Positions 1-8,298 of a stretch of DNA of 64,000 bases are shown piece by piece. This stretch comes from Planctomycetota bacterium (lineage in GTDB: Bacteria > Planctomycetota > JAJSAM01 > JAJVHW01). The notes below the pieces were generated by a model that was not told where the DNA came from, did not search any database, and saw nothing but the letters and a program-made list of their open reading frames with translations. The first letter of the stretch is position 1. Each line of letters opens with the position of its first letter. The position numbers were made by a program, and so were the translations under genes. The stretch lies in NCBI GenBank assembly GCA_024280885.1, contig JAJRPF010000048.1, positions 496,001-560,000 on the forward strand, given 5' to 3'.

Positions 1-96
1 GCCGGTCGGGGAAGCGCCGTGGATGCGGTCCATCCGGGGAAGGGCTCGCGTGAACAACGCGTGTGCGAAGATGCTGCTCGCACGAGAGGAGTCGCC

Positions 97-468
97 ATGC
101 CGCCGCCGAAGATCAGCCTGGCCGAGACGTTTGCGAGCTTTGACGAGACGTGGGTGCCGAAGGTCGCCGCGGAGCTGAACGGGCAGTTCGTGAAGGTCGC
201 GAAGCTCCTCGGCGAGTACGTCTGGCATCACCACGAGGACGAGGACGAGATGTTCCTGGTCGTGTCGGGGACGCTGCGCCTTCTCTTCCGCGATGGCGAG
301 GTCGCTCTCGGGCCTGGCGAGCTCTGCGTCGTTCCGCGCGGGGTCGAGCACAAGCCCGTTGCGGATGAGTTGGTGGAATGCGTGCTCTTCGAACCGGCGA
401 CGACGCGCAACACGGGCAACGTCGATCACGGGTTCACCATCGAGGCCGACGATCTCGAGCGGGTTTGA
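97..468 (+). CDS. Small single-domain cupin protein
   Basis: A 123-residue single-domain cupin. Motif 1 is visible as H44-x-H46-x4-E51-x6-G58 and motif 2 as G74-x5-P80-x-G82-x2-H85, so the metal ligands (three His, one Glu) are complete. The fold is a small beta-barrel; relatives include mannose-6-phosphate-isomerase-like and dioxygenase-like cupins, and the substrate cannot be told. The start at 97 is chosen because GAGAGGA lies at 84-90; the frame is open further upstream to 19 but without a ribosome site. The next gene begins one base after the stop, so the two are probably cotranscribed. No signal peptide, hence cytoplasmic. Confidence 0.85.
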   Translation: MPPPKISLAETFASFDETWVPKVAAELNGQFVKVAKLLGEYVWHHHEDEDEMFLVVSGTLRLLFRDGEVALGPGELCVVPRGVEHKPVADELVECVLFEPATTRNTGNVDHGFTIEADDLERV

Positions 469-469
469 C

Positions 470-1717
470 ATGGCGGCACGACGCGTGCGCTGGATCATGA
501 TGGCCGCCCGGGTTGTCGGCGTCGTCGGGGTTGCGCTTGTGGCGGATACTCTCCTGCTCTCGGCCACGGCGGGAGAGCGCTCCGCCGAGAGTCGCGCGCC
601 GCGCGTCGACTACGTCGTTCCTTCGAAGTTGCAACCCCAGAAGAACGACGCGGCGACGATCTGGTACGACGACTTCGACGACGACGCGTCATCGAAGCGC
701 TACGCCGAGGCCGGTGGTGAACTGACCGATCGGCAGCGACTCGGTTCCGACGGCAAGTCGCTCGAAATGCACTACGCGAAGGGCGCGCGCGGCAACGGCG
801 GGCGCAAGGTCTTCTTCGGCGACTCGCCGACGTACACGCGGCAGACGGTGCGCCGCGACGAGCTCTTCCAGGACGTCTACTGGCGCATCTACGTGAAGCA
901 CCAGGAGGGCTGGGCTGGCGGTGGTCCGGCGAAACTCTCGCGCGCCACCAGCCTTGTCCCACCAGGCTGGCGGCAGTCGATGATCGCCCACGTCTGGAGT
1001 TCCGGCGAGGCGCTGACGCTCGATCCGGCTTCGGGCGTTCGCGACGGCAAGGTCGTCACGACGGGCTACAACGACTTCGAGAATCTACGCTGGCTCGGCA
1101 ACAAACCTGTCTCGCGTTTCTTGCTCCACAGCGCAGAGGAGTCGGGGCGCTGGGTCTGCGTCGAAGCTCGTGCGCGGCTCAACACGCCCGGGAAGCGCGA
1201 TGGGTTGCAGCAGCTCTGGATCGACGGTCGCCTGGAGTCCGAGCGGACGAAGCTCGATTGGCGCGGCACGTTCGAGGGACGTGGGATCAACGCGGTGTTT
1301 ATCGAGGCGTATTGGAACAGTGGCTCGCCCGTCGATCAGTCCCGCTGGATCGATCTCTTCGTCGTGTCGGAGGAGCCGATCGGTCCCGTCGTGTGTCCGC
1401 GGAACCCCACGTTGGTGCGGACGCCGTATCGCGGGAAGGGCGACGCGGGGAAGTGGGAGGTCGAGGTTGCGGCAGGCGCGTCCATCGAGCCGTTCGCGAA
1501 GCCGGGGAAGCTCGACGTGGTCTGGCGCTCGACGTCACTCGACCCCGGAGAGAGCGTGAAGGTGACGAAGGCGAAGGGCAAGTTCGGCGGCTCGCGGCGT
1601 GGGCGCGCGGACCTGAAGGTCGGGGAGATTCACTACGTGCGCATCCGAGAGGTCGCGAGCGGCGCGAAGTGGAGCGACTGGCATCAGCCCTTCATTACGG
1701 GATCGGCGAAGAGGTGA
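470..1717 (+). CDS. Secreted protein of unknown function, jelly-roll-like
   Basis: A 415-residue protein with an N-terminal hydrophobic segment (about residues 12-30, after several Arg) that looks like a signal peptide or anchor. The body is rich in Trp, Tyr and alternating beta-strand patterns (for example WRIYVKHQEGW), which recalls concanavalin-A-like jelly-roll domains such as polysaccharide lyases and LamG modules. I see no catalytic motif that settles an activity. Start at 470 lies one base after the cupin stop, suggesting translational coupling. Function unknown; a carbohydrate-binding or lyase role is only a guess. Confidence 0.75.
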   Translation: MAARRVRWIMMAARVVGVVGVALVADTLLLSATAGERSAESRAPRVDYVVPSKLQPQKNDAATIWYDDFDDDASSKRYAEAGGELTDRQRLGSDGKSLEMHYAKGARGNGGRKVFFGDSPTYTRQTVRRDELFQDVYWRIYVKHQEGWAGGGPAKLSRATSLVPPGWRQSMIAHVWSSGEALTLDPASGVRDGKVVTTGYNDFENLRWLGNKPVSRFLLHSAEESGRWVCVEARARLNTPGKRDGLQQLWIDGRLESERTKLDWRGTFEGRGINAVFIEAYWNSGSPVDQSRWIDLFVVSEEPIGPVVCPRNPTLVRTPYRGKGDAGKWEVEVAAGASIEPFAKPGKLDVVWRSTSLDPGESVKVTKAKGKFGGSRRGRADLKVGEIHYVRIREVASGAKWSDWHQPFITGSAKR

Positions 1718-1765
1718 GCGCCCAGCCGACTCGCGCGAGAGGGTTGCGATCCCGCGACTTGGCTG

Positions 1766-1933
1766 GTACCCGGCGAGGGGCGGTCGCGGCTGGCTCAGCT
1801 GCGGCGACGCCCTCGGTCCGCCGCTCGACGGGGACCGTGGGGCGCGCTCGCGGAAACGCTCCGCCGTCCCCGGTCGGCGGCGGAGCACCGGGATCTCTTG
1901 TCGGGGCCAGATCGCCCGCCGACGCCCGGGTAC
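1766..1933. repeat. Hairpin-bounded repeat element, copy A (MITE-like)
   Basis: A 168-bp segment bounded by GTACCCGG (1766-1773) and CCGGGTAC (1926-1933). Its reverse complement is clearly similar over its length to 39159-39343, including the internal stretch with CCGCCGTCCCCGGTCGG and the CTCGGTCC/GGACCG arms. It lies between the gene ending at 1717 and the signal peptide of the metallophosphatase, whose frame runs through it. Short length, terminal inverted repeats and no coding capacity of its own make it MITE- or REP-like. No target-site duplication was identified. Confidence 0.65.
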
Positions 1934-3090
1934 GATCCACGTCGAGCGTCCGCGGCACTCTCGCCGTGGGCCTGCTCGCAGTCGTGGCGTTTGTCGGCGC
2001 CGCGTGCGGTCCGGATGCCGCAACTGCGCAGGACCGCGCGCCGACTCCACCGCATGCTGATCTCGATGACGGACCGTACCTCTTCCACGAGTCCGACGGC
2101 GCAGTCGTCGCGAAGTGGGTACGGGGCGGCAAGGTGGCGACGCAGCGCTTCGCTGCCGGGAAGTCGATCGAGCTCCCGGCGTTCGCGGCTTCCCTCGGTG
2201 CAAGCCTGCCGATCGTGCCACTCGAACCGGAGCCCGCGGTTTGGGAACAACCGGAAGAGATGCTCGTCGTCAGCGATGTCGAGGGTCGCTACGACGACTT
2301 CCTGCGCTTCCTCGAAGCGAACGATGTCGTGGACGCGAAGGGCCGTTGGTCGTTCGGCACGGGGCATCTTGTTTGCATCGGCGACATGGTCGATCGCGGC
2401 ACGCAAGTCACCGAGACGCTCTGGCTTCTCCACCGACTCTTGCGCGAGGCGAAGGCCGCCGGCGGACACGTCCACCACGTCCTCGGCAATCACGAGGCGA
2501 TGTGGATGGGCGGGGACGTCCGCTACGTCGCGCCGAAGTACAGGCAGGTCGCGGACCTGCTTGGGATCCGCTGCGAAGGACTGGTCGGCGCGGACACCGA
2601 ACTCGGGCGCTGGCTGCGCACGCGCAACGCGGTCGTGCGCATCGGCACGTACGTGTTCGTCCACGGCGGGATATCGCCAGCGGTCGCCGCCGGGAAGACC
2701 GATCTGGATGCGATGAACACGAAGATCCGCGCGGTGCTTGGTGTGCACCCGCAGAAGATCGCCGATGCCGCAGCGCGCGAGCGCGTCTGGGGGCGTTCCA
2801 GTCCGTTGTGGTATCGCGGCTACTTCCCGCAGTTCGCTCGCGACTTCGGGCGGACGCCGACCACCGACGAATTCGACCGCATGCTCGAGAATCTCGGCGC
2901 GAAGACGATCGTCGTCGGGCACACGAAGGTGCGCGCCGTCACGCCGATGTTCGGCGGCCGAGTGATCGCGATTGACATCCCATGGACCGCACCGGATGAC
3001 GTCCGCGCGCTGCTCGTGCGCAAGAACAGCGTCCAGGTTGCGGACATCCGTGGACACAAGATCCCGCTCCGGCTCCCGCCGCGGAAGTAG
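1837..3090 (+). CDS. Calcineurin-like metallophosphatase, predicted lipoprotein
   Basis: A metallophosphoesterase of the PPP-like superfamily. Motifs appear in order: DVEGRYDD for the first metal site, GDMVDRG, GNHEAM, VHGG and VGHTK. This is close to the Shewanella-type protein phosphatases. A lipobox (FVGAAC) encoded at about 1990-2010 follows a hydrophobic stretch, so it is probably a lipoprotein facing the periplasm. The start is uncertain: no ATG precedes the signal sequence. GTG 1837 lies inside repeat element copy A, and GTG 1966 gives a signal without a positive charge. The repeat may have replaced the original start. Substrate unknown. Confidence 0.8.
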   Translation: MGRARGNAPPSPVGGGAPGSLVGARSPADARVRSTSSVRGTLAVGLLAVVAFVGAACGPDAATAQDRAPTPPHADLDDGPYLFHESDGAVVAKWVRGGKVATQRFAAGKSIELPAFAASLGASLPIVPLEPEPAVWEQPEEMLVVSDVEGRYDDFLRFLEANDVVDAKGRWSFGTGHLVCIGDMVDRGTQVTETLWLLHRLLREAKAAGGHVHHVLGNHEAMWMGGDVRYVAPKYRQVADLLGIRCEGLVGADTELGRWLRTRNAVVRIGTYVFVHGGISPAVAAGKTDLDAMNTKIRAVLGVHPQKIADAAARERVWGRSSPLWYRGYFPQFARDFGRTPTTDEFDRMLENLGAKTIVVGHTKVRAVTPMFGGRVIAIDIPWTAPDDVRALLVRKNSVQVADIRGHKIPLRLPPRK

Positions 3091-3194
3091 GCCGTCCAGG
3101 TCGATCCTCGTCGGCCAGACGAGTGCCTCGTTGCCGCACGGACTCTCGCAACCCGCCCACCGACGGTCGCCGTCCGATCTGGTAGGCTGCACAG

Positions 3195-3467
3195 ATGTCG
3201 AACGGCTGTGAACCGCCCCGTCGCCCTGCGTGCGCGACGCCTGACGGCGCCGCGGCCGCAGCCGCTGCGACTCTCTGGCCCGCCCTACGCGCAATGATCG
3301 TATCCATCGCGCCGGCTGCGGCCGCGGCGCTGGTAGTCGTCTTCGTGGCGTGGTTCGCGGTCCTTGGAATGGGGGCAATCGTCCATGTGAACATGACGAT
3401 GCAAGGGCATGCTGGCGTTCCATCACAGCCGTTCGAGAACGTCCCGCCGCTTCCGCGCGATCGGTAA
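3195..3467 (+). CDS. Small predicted membrane protein
   Basis: A 90-residue ORF with one strong hydrophobic segment (SIAPAAAAALVVVFVAWFAV) followed by a short, probably extracytoplasmic tail. An internal ATG at 3294 would give a 57-residue version that starts just before the membrane helix. No family recognised. It sits between the metallophosphatase and the convergent valS gene. Base composition agrees with coding, but evidence is limited to the ORF and the helix. Confidence 0.45.
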   Translation: MSNGCEPPRRPACATPDGAAAAAAATLWPALRAMIVSIAPAAAAALVVVFVAWFAVLGMGAIVHVNMTMQGHAGVPSQPFENVPPLPRDR

Positions 3468-3585
3468 CACGCCGCATTCAGGAGTGCGCATTCAGGAGCG
3501 CCGCTTCACGAGTAGAGGTCGCGCCGGCAGACGCTGAACTCGACGAGAGCGCTTGACTTTGCGAATTCGTGCGCTCCGTATCGCC

Positions 3586-6261
3586 CTACAGTGCAGCCAG
3601 GCGCTCTCGGATGGCGGCGATGGTCATGCGTTGTGACTCGGCGTCGGCGCGGGCGCGTTCGACGGCCTCGGGCTTCGCGCGCGAGACGAAGTTCTCGTTG
3701 GCGAGTCGCTTCTCGACGCCGACGAGTTGCGCCTCCGTCTTCTCGAGTTGCTTCTCGAGACGGGTGCGCGCGGCGGCGCGGTCGGCGGCGCCCATCTGCA
3801 CCGCCACGTCGAACTCCGATTCCACGGCGACGGCGGCGTCGGCGGGAAGCTCGGTCTCGGCGTCGGTGATCGTGAGCGACTCGGTCTTGACGAGGCGCTC
3901 GATCACGGAGCGGCACGACTCGATCACGTCCGCGTGGGCCCGGGCGCGCACGAGGAGTGCGACCTTGCTGTGCGGGTCGATCTCCTGTTCGGCGCGCACA
4001 CGACGCGCGGAGCCGATGAGGCGCACGACGGCGTCGGCGCCTGTCGTCTGCTCGGGCTTGCGTCGACCGGACGTCGGCCACGCGGAACGGATCAACGCGT
4101 CCGCGTCGGCGCCGCCGATCTCCGTCCACAGGTGCTCCGTCACGAAGGGCATGAACGGATGGAAGAGCGCGAGGTACGTGCGCACGGCGTGCAGCAACAC
4201 CTGCTTCGTCTCGGGCGACTCGGCCAGCTCGGGCACCTTGATCGCTTCGAGGTAGGTGTCGCAGAACTCGCCCCAGAACGACGTGCGGACCATCTCCGTG
4301 GCGTCGCCCAGGTGCCAGCCTTCGAGGCGTCGGTCCATACTCTCGATGAGCTGATCGAGGCGTGTCAGCATCCAGGCGTTGAGGGGATGCGAGGGCGTCT
4401 GGGGGACGTCCTGCGGGCGCTCGTCGCCAAGCGTCATCAGCACGAGTTTCGTCGCGTTCCACAGCTTGTTGATGAGGCGTTTGCAGCCGGTCAGACGCTC
4501 GTCGGAGAGGCGCAAGTCCTTGCCGGGTGCGTTGCCCTGCAGTAGCGCAAGCCGCAGCACATCGGCGCCGTACTCCTCGATCGCCTCGAGCGGGTCAACG
4601 GACGTCTCGGGCTTCGACTTCGACATCTTGTCGCCGTCGCGATCGAGCACGAGGCCGTGCAGGTACACGGTCTTGAACGGGATCTCTCCGGTCGCGTACG
4701 TCGTCATGAGGATCATGCGCGCGACCCAGAAGAAGAGGATGTCGTAGCCCGTCTCCAGCACGGCGGTCGGGTGGAAGCGCTGGTAGTCGGGGCTCTTCGC
4801 GAGGAGCGTCTCGAAGTCGATCGACGCGTCTTTCGTCAGCTCCGGATCGACCAACGTACTCCACGTCCAGAGGGCCGAACTGAACCACGTATCGAGCGTG
4901 TCGGGGTCCTGTGCCCAGCCCTCGCCCTTGCCCGCATCGGCGGGCGACACGTGCCCGGCGTGGGGCTCGCAGCCGTCCTTCGTCCACACCGGCACGCGAT
5001 GGCCCCACCAGATCTGCCGGCTGATGCACCAGTCACGCAGGTTCTCGATCCAGTGGAAGTACTTCCGCTCCTCGTGCTCGGGGAGGATCGTGATGTCGCC
5101 GGACGCCACCGTCTCGCGCATCACGTCCTTCAAACTGCAACGCTTGCCCTTCCACTCGACGACGGGCTTGTTCACGTCGATGAACCACTGCTCCTTCGGC
5201 AGCGGCTCCACGGCCTTCTTCGAGCGATCGCCGAGCGAGAGCTGCTGGTCGTAGTCCTTCACCTCGGCGAGGAGCCCCGCGGCTTCGAGTTCCGCGGTGA
5301 ACGCGCGGCGGCATTCCTTTACGGTCATGCCCGCGTAGTGGGGGCCCACCGCGTCGGTCATGCACCCGTCTTCGCCGATCACCTGGATCAGCGGGAGGTC
5401 GTTCTTCTGCGCGATCTCGAAGTCGATCGCGCTATGCGCCGGCGTCACGCCAAGGCAACCCGTCCCGAATTCCGGGTCGACGTTCAGGTCGGTGACGACG
5501 CGCACGCTGATCGTCGGCCCCTTCGGCCATTCGATCTCGTACGTCTTCCCGATGTACTGCTGATAGCGCTCGTCGTCGGGATGCACGGCGATCGCCGTAT
5601 CGCCGAGTTTCGTCTCCGGGCGGCTCGTCCCCACGAGGAACGGGCCGTAGCGCAGCGTGTAGAACTTCGCCCGCCGCGTCTCGTGGTAGATCTCGTCGTC
5701 GGAGACGGTCGTCTGCAGATGCGGGTCCCAGTTCACGATGCGCGGGCCGCGGTAGATGAGGCCGTCGGCGAACATCCTCGCGAAGACCTCGTTCACGCAA
5801 CGGTTCAGCGCGGGGTCCATCGTGTAGCGTTCGCGCGACCAATCCACGGACGCACCCATCGCGCGTATCTGGCTGCGGATGGTCGAGCGCGACTCCTCCA
5901 CGAATGCCGCGATCCGACGCACGAGTTCGTCGCGCCCGAGTTCTCCGCGCGGATCGGCCATGCCGTCCTTCTGGTGACGCGCGATGACCACGCTCTCGGT
6001 GGCGATGGCGGCATGATCAGTGCCCGGCACCCAGAGCGCTTCGTCGCCGGCCATGCGGCGCCAGCGGATCATGGCGTCCTCGATCGCCAGCACGATCGAG
6101 TGACCGACGTGCAGCGTGCCCGTTGCGTTGGGCGGCGGCAGCGAGATCGTGAACGCGGGCTTGTCCGAGGACGCATCCGCGACGAACGCGCCGGATTCCT
6201 CCCAGCGTGCGTAGATCTCACTCTCGAATTCGGTCGGTTCCCAGTGCTTGCCCAGCGCCAT
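3586..6261 (-). CDS. valS: Valyl-tRNA synthetase
   Basis: An 891-residue class I aminoacyl-tRNA synthetase that charges tRNA-Val. The HIGH signature is HVGH at residues 51-54, inside PPPNATGTLHVGHS, which is typical of ValRS. The KMSKS signature is at 545-549. The Val/Thr editing domain (TSRPETKLGDTAIAVHPDD) lies between them. The C-terminus carries the coiled-coil tRNA arm (LEKQLEKTEAQL...). The ATG at 6261 is preceded by AAGGAG. The frame stays open upstream to 6615, but that stretch does not look like ValRS. Length is normal for the family. Confidence 0.98.
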   Translation of the reverse strand: MALGKHWEPTEFESEIYARWEESGAFVADASSDKPAFTISLPPPNATGTLHVGHSIVLAIEDAMIRWRRMAGDEALWVPGTDHAAIATESVVIARHQKDGMADPRGELGRDELVRRIAAFVEESRSTIRSQIRAMGASVDWSRERYTMDPALNRCVNEVFARMFADGLIYRGPRIVNWDPHLQTTVSDDEIYHETRRAKFYTLRYGPFLVGTSRPETKLGDTAIAVHPDDERYQQYIGKTYEIEWPKGPTISVRVVTDLNVDPEFGTGCLGVTPAHSAIDFEIAQKNDLPLIQVIGEDGCMTDAVGPHYAGMTVKECRRAFTAELEAAGLLAEVKDYDQQLSLGDRSKKAVEPLPKEQWFIDVNKPVVEWKGKRCSLKDVMRETVASGDITILPEHEERKYFHWIENLRDWCISRQIWWGHRVPVWTKDGCEPHAGHVSPADAGKGEGWAQDPDTLDTWFSSALWTWSTLVDPELTKDASIDFETLLAKSPDYQRFHPTAVLETGYDILFFWVARMILMTTYATGEIPFKTVYLHGLVLDRDGDKMSKSKPETSVDPLEAIEEYGADVLRLALLQGNAPGKDLRLSDERLTGCKRLINKLWNATKLVLMTLGDERPQDVPQTPSHPLNAWMLTRLDQLIESMDRRLEGWHLGDATEMVRTSFWGEFCDTYLEAIKVPELAESPETKQVLLHAVRTYLALFHPFMPFVTEHLWTEIGGADADALIRSAWPTSGRRKPEQTTGADAVVRLIGSARRVRAEQEIDPHSKVALLVRARAHADVIESCRSVIERLVKTESLTITDAETELPADAAVAVESEFDVAVQMGAADRAAARTRLEKQLEKTEAQLVGVEKRLANENFVSRAKPEAVERARADAESQRMTIAAIRERLAAL

Positions 6262-6454
6262 CGTCGATCTCCTTGTCGGCTCGCGTCCGCGGTTCGTGCT
6301 GCTTCGCGAGGCCGAACCGAGGATGGTATCCGCAGCGGGCAGCTTGGCGGAGTTCCCGGTTCGGGAGGCGCGCGCGAGCGTCGCCGGTCGCCTGGTTTGT
6401 CGCGGTTGGCGCTCCGCGGGTGAACGTGCGATGCTCTCTTGAGGAGGTGTCCGG

Positions 6455-7753
6455 ATGCGACGTGTCGTCCTGTGTACGCTCATCATGCTGATCGCCGTCG
6501 GCGGTGTCCTCGTCACGCTGCGTGCGACGGCCTCGGCTGACGACACGACGATCGCGTGGGAGAGCGAACTCGCGGTGGCGACCGCCAAGGCGACGAAGAG
6601 CGGTCGTCCACTCATGGTCGTCTTCCGCTGAGAGACCTGAGCTGACGCGAAAGCGTTCGACGGGCAGTTGGTCCGTCAGCCCAGTCCGGGAGTCCTGGAA
6701 GCGTCGCGCGAGTTTGTCTGCGTGCGTGTGACCGACATGCGTGGCGTGGATCTCTCGGTCTACCGCTTCGACTACGACCTGACGCTCGCGGTGCTCTTCA
6801 TGCACCCGGACGGGCAGATCTACCACCAGTACGGCAACCGCATGAGCGCGTCGGCCGACTCGGGACTCTCGATGGCGTCGCTCGAGCGTGTCATGCGCCG
6901 GACGCTGGACGAGCACGAGTTCCGCGGCGTCCCTGCCGGGGCTGCGGCCGAGACCAGAGGGCCATCGGTGTCGGTCGAGAAGCTGCCGGCGATGGCGCGT
7001 CGTGAGAAGGCGGGCAAGGCACCGGATTGCTATCACTGCCACATGGTCAATCAGGCCTTCGATGAGGAGGCGCAGGAGAAGGGGACGTTCGACCCGATCG
7101 TCGCCTGGCGCTGGCCGCCGTCCACGCGGATCGGGTTGCAGCTCGATCGCGACGACCAGCAGATGGTTGCAGTGGTCGCCGAGGGCTCCCCCGCGGCCGC
7201 TGCCGGAGTGCTCGTCGGGGACCGTCTGACGTCATTCGGTGGCCGCACCGTCCTGACCGAGGGCGACGTGCAGTGGGCACTCGATGCCGTCGGAGATGCC
7301 GAAGAGGCGATCGTCCCGATCAGCGTCTCGCGCGACCCCAAGGGCCTGGACGTCGCTCTCAGATTGAAGCTCGCGCGGGGCTGGCGCGTCGGCGCTCCTG
7401 AGGATCTCTGGCGAGCGACGATGTGGCGTCTCGATCCGCGACCTGGTTTCGGCGGACCGATGCTCAGCACCGCGCAGAAGAAGGCGCTCGGGATTGCGGA
7501 AGGCGTCTCGGCGTTCCGCATCAACTACGTCGTTACATGGGGCGACCACGCGCGCACCGGGCGCAACGCTCACAAGGCGGGGCTACGGAAGAACGACGTC
7601 GTGCTCTCGGTCGCCGGGAAAGATGACTTCACATCCATGATCCACTTCCATGCGTGGTTCAGGCTGACCCGGAAGGTGGGGGAGACCGTGAAGATCGTGA
7701 TCCTGCGCAAGAAGGGCGCGCGCAAGACGCTCGACCTGCCCGTCATCGAGTAG
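6455..7753 (+). CDS. Thioredoxin-like/PDZ selenoprotein with U-x-x-U active site
   Basis: Reading from ATG 6455 (GAGGAGG at 6441-6447) gives a 432-residue protein if in-frame TGA codons at 6629-6631 and 6638-6640 are selenocysteine. The signal peptide is about residues 1-28. The thioredoxin fold then begins with PLMVVFR-U59-ET-U62-ADAKAFD, so the two opal codons sit exactly where a CxxC pair would be. Downstream there is a CYHCH motif (C192, C195, H196), which fits a CxxCH haem-attachment site. Two PDZ-like regions follow, with RIGLQLDRDDQQMVAVVAEG and the final KAGLRKNDVVLSVAGKDDF. It matches a family I know as Trx7/PDZ domain-containing (seleno)protein. Probably an extracytoplasmic redox protein. 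A conventional caller would start it at about 6668 and lose the active site. Confidence 0.85.
6641..6680 (+). promoter_or_regulatory. Candidate bacterial SECIS hairpin
   Basis: Immediately after the second TGA there is a possible SECIS. GACGGG (6659-6664) pairs with TCCGTC (6672-6677) around a seven-base loop CAGTTGG that begins 25 bases past the UGA, the spacing usual for SelB-recognised elements. An alternative 7-bp outer stem is GCTGACG (6641-6647) with CGTCAGC (6674-6680). The loop has the G/U-rich character of bacterial SECIS loops. Not folded computationally. Confidence 0.5.
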
Positions 7754-8177
7754 CGCGGCCCGTCGCGGGAACTGTTCGGCTCCGGCTCACCGACCGCCCT
7801 ATCGTTCGTCGCCGTCGCATGCGTCGCTCCGCTCTCCTCTCGGCGGGTTGCGACGGGCTGCCGCCGACGCTTTCCATGTCGCGCTCCATGGACGGATCGG
7901 TGGTGGCTCTTGTCGCGGGGTGACAAAGACGAGCCCGGCACCGTACTCCAGACGTGGACCTGCACGAGGCCGATGGACTGCGTCTGCCGCAGGACGTCCA
8001 TCGGGCATGCGATCAGTGTTGGCCAGAGGGCGCGTCGAGGATCGACTCGACCAGGATGCGTGGAACGTCACGGGATACCCACGCATCGTCCTGATCGATG
8101 CCGAGGGGAACGTCGTGTCCGCGAACGCCGACCGCGACGATGTGCGCAAGCTCCTGAATCCGGTGAGAGAGAAGTAG
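7754..8177 (+). pseudogene. Decayed thioredoxin-like remnant
   Basis: The 3' end (about 8008-8177) encodes QDAWNVTGYPRIVLIDAEG followed by a short helix-forming tail, which is the C-terminal half of a TlpA/thioredoxin-like domain with its cis-proline. Upstream pieces in other frames (SMDGSVVALVAG near 7885-7920, SRGDKDEPGTV near 7912) look like the missing N-terminal strand. No single frame joins them, so at least two frameshifts would be needed. A short product from ATG 8007 is possible but would lack an active site. Lies between the selenoprotein and the sigma fusion. Confidence 0.5.
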
Positions 8178-8298
8178 GGAGCCCAGTACCACTCCGGTTG
8201 GGCGCGGCTCCCGCGCCGCATCTTCGAGGCCGACCCGGCCCTCCGACCCGATCAACGTAGTTTGAACCCGTTCGGCTGCGCGGTGGTGTCTTGGTAGC

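Noticed and set aside
4657..6423. 588-codon open frame antisense to valS
   Set aside because: GC-rich third positions keep opposite frames open; the product is Arg/His/Val-biased with no family pattern, while valS on the other strand is certain. The same holds for long shadows at 31917-33494, 45127-47250, 47344-48822, 50186-52003 and 55133-56656.
6629..6640. The two TGA codons as a pseudogene or sequencing error
   Set aside because: Both fall exactly on the two active-site positions of a thioredoxin motif, the flanking frame is intact over 400 codons, and a hairpin with SECIS-like spacing follows. Random damage would not choose both sites.
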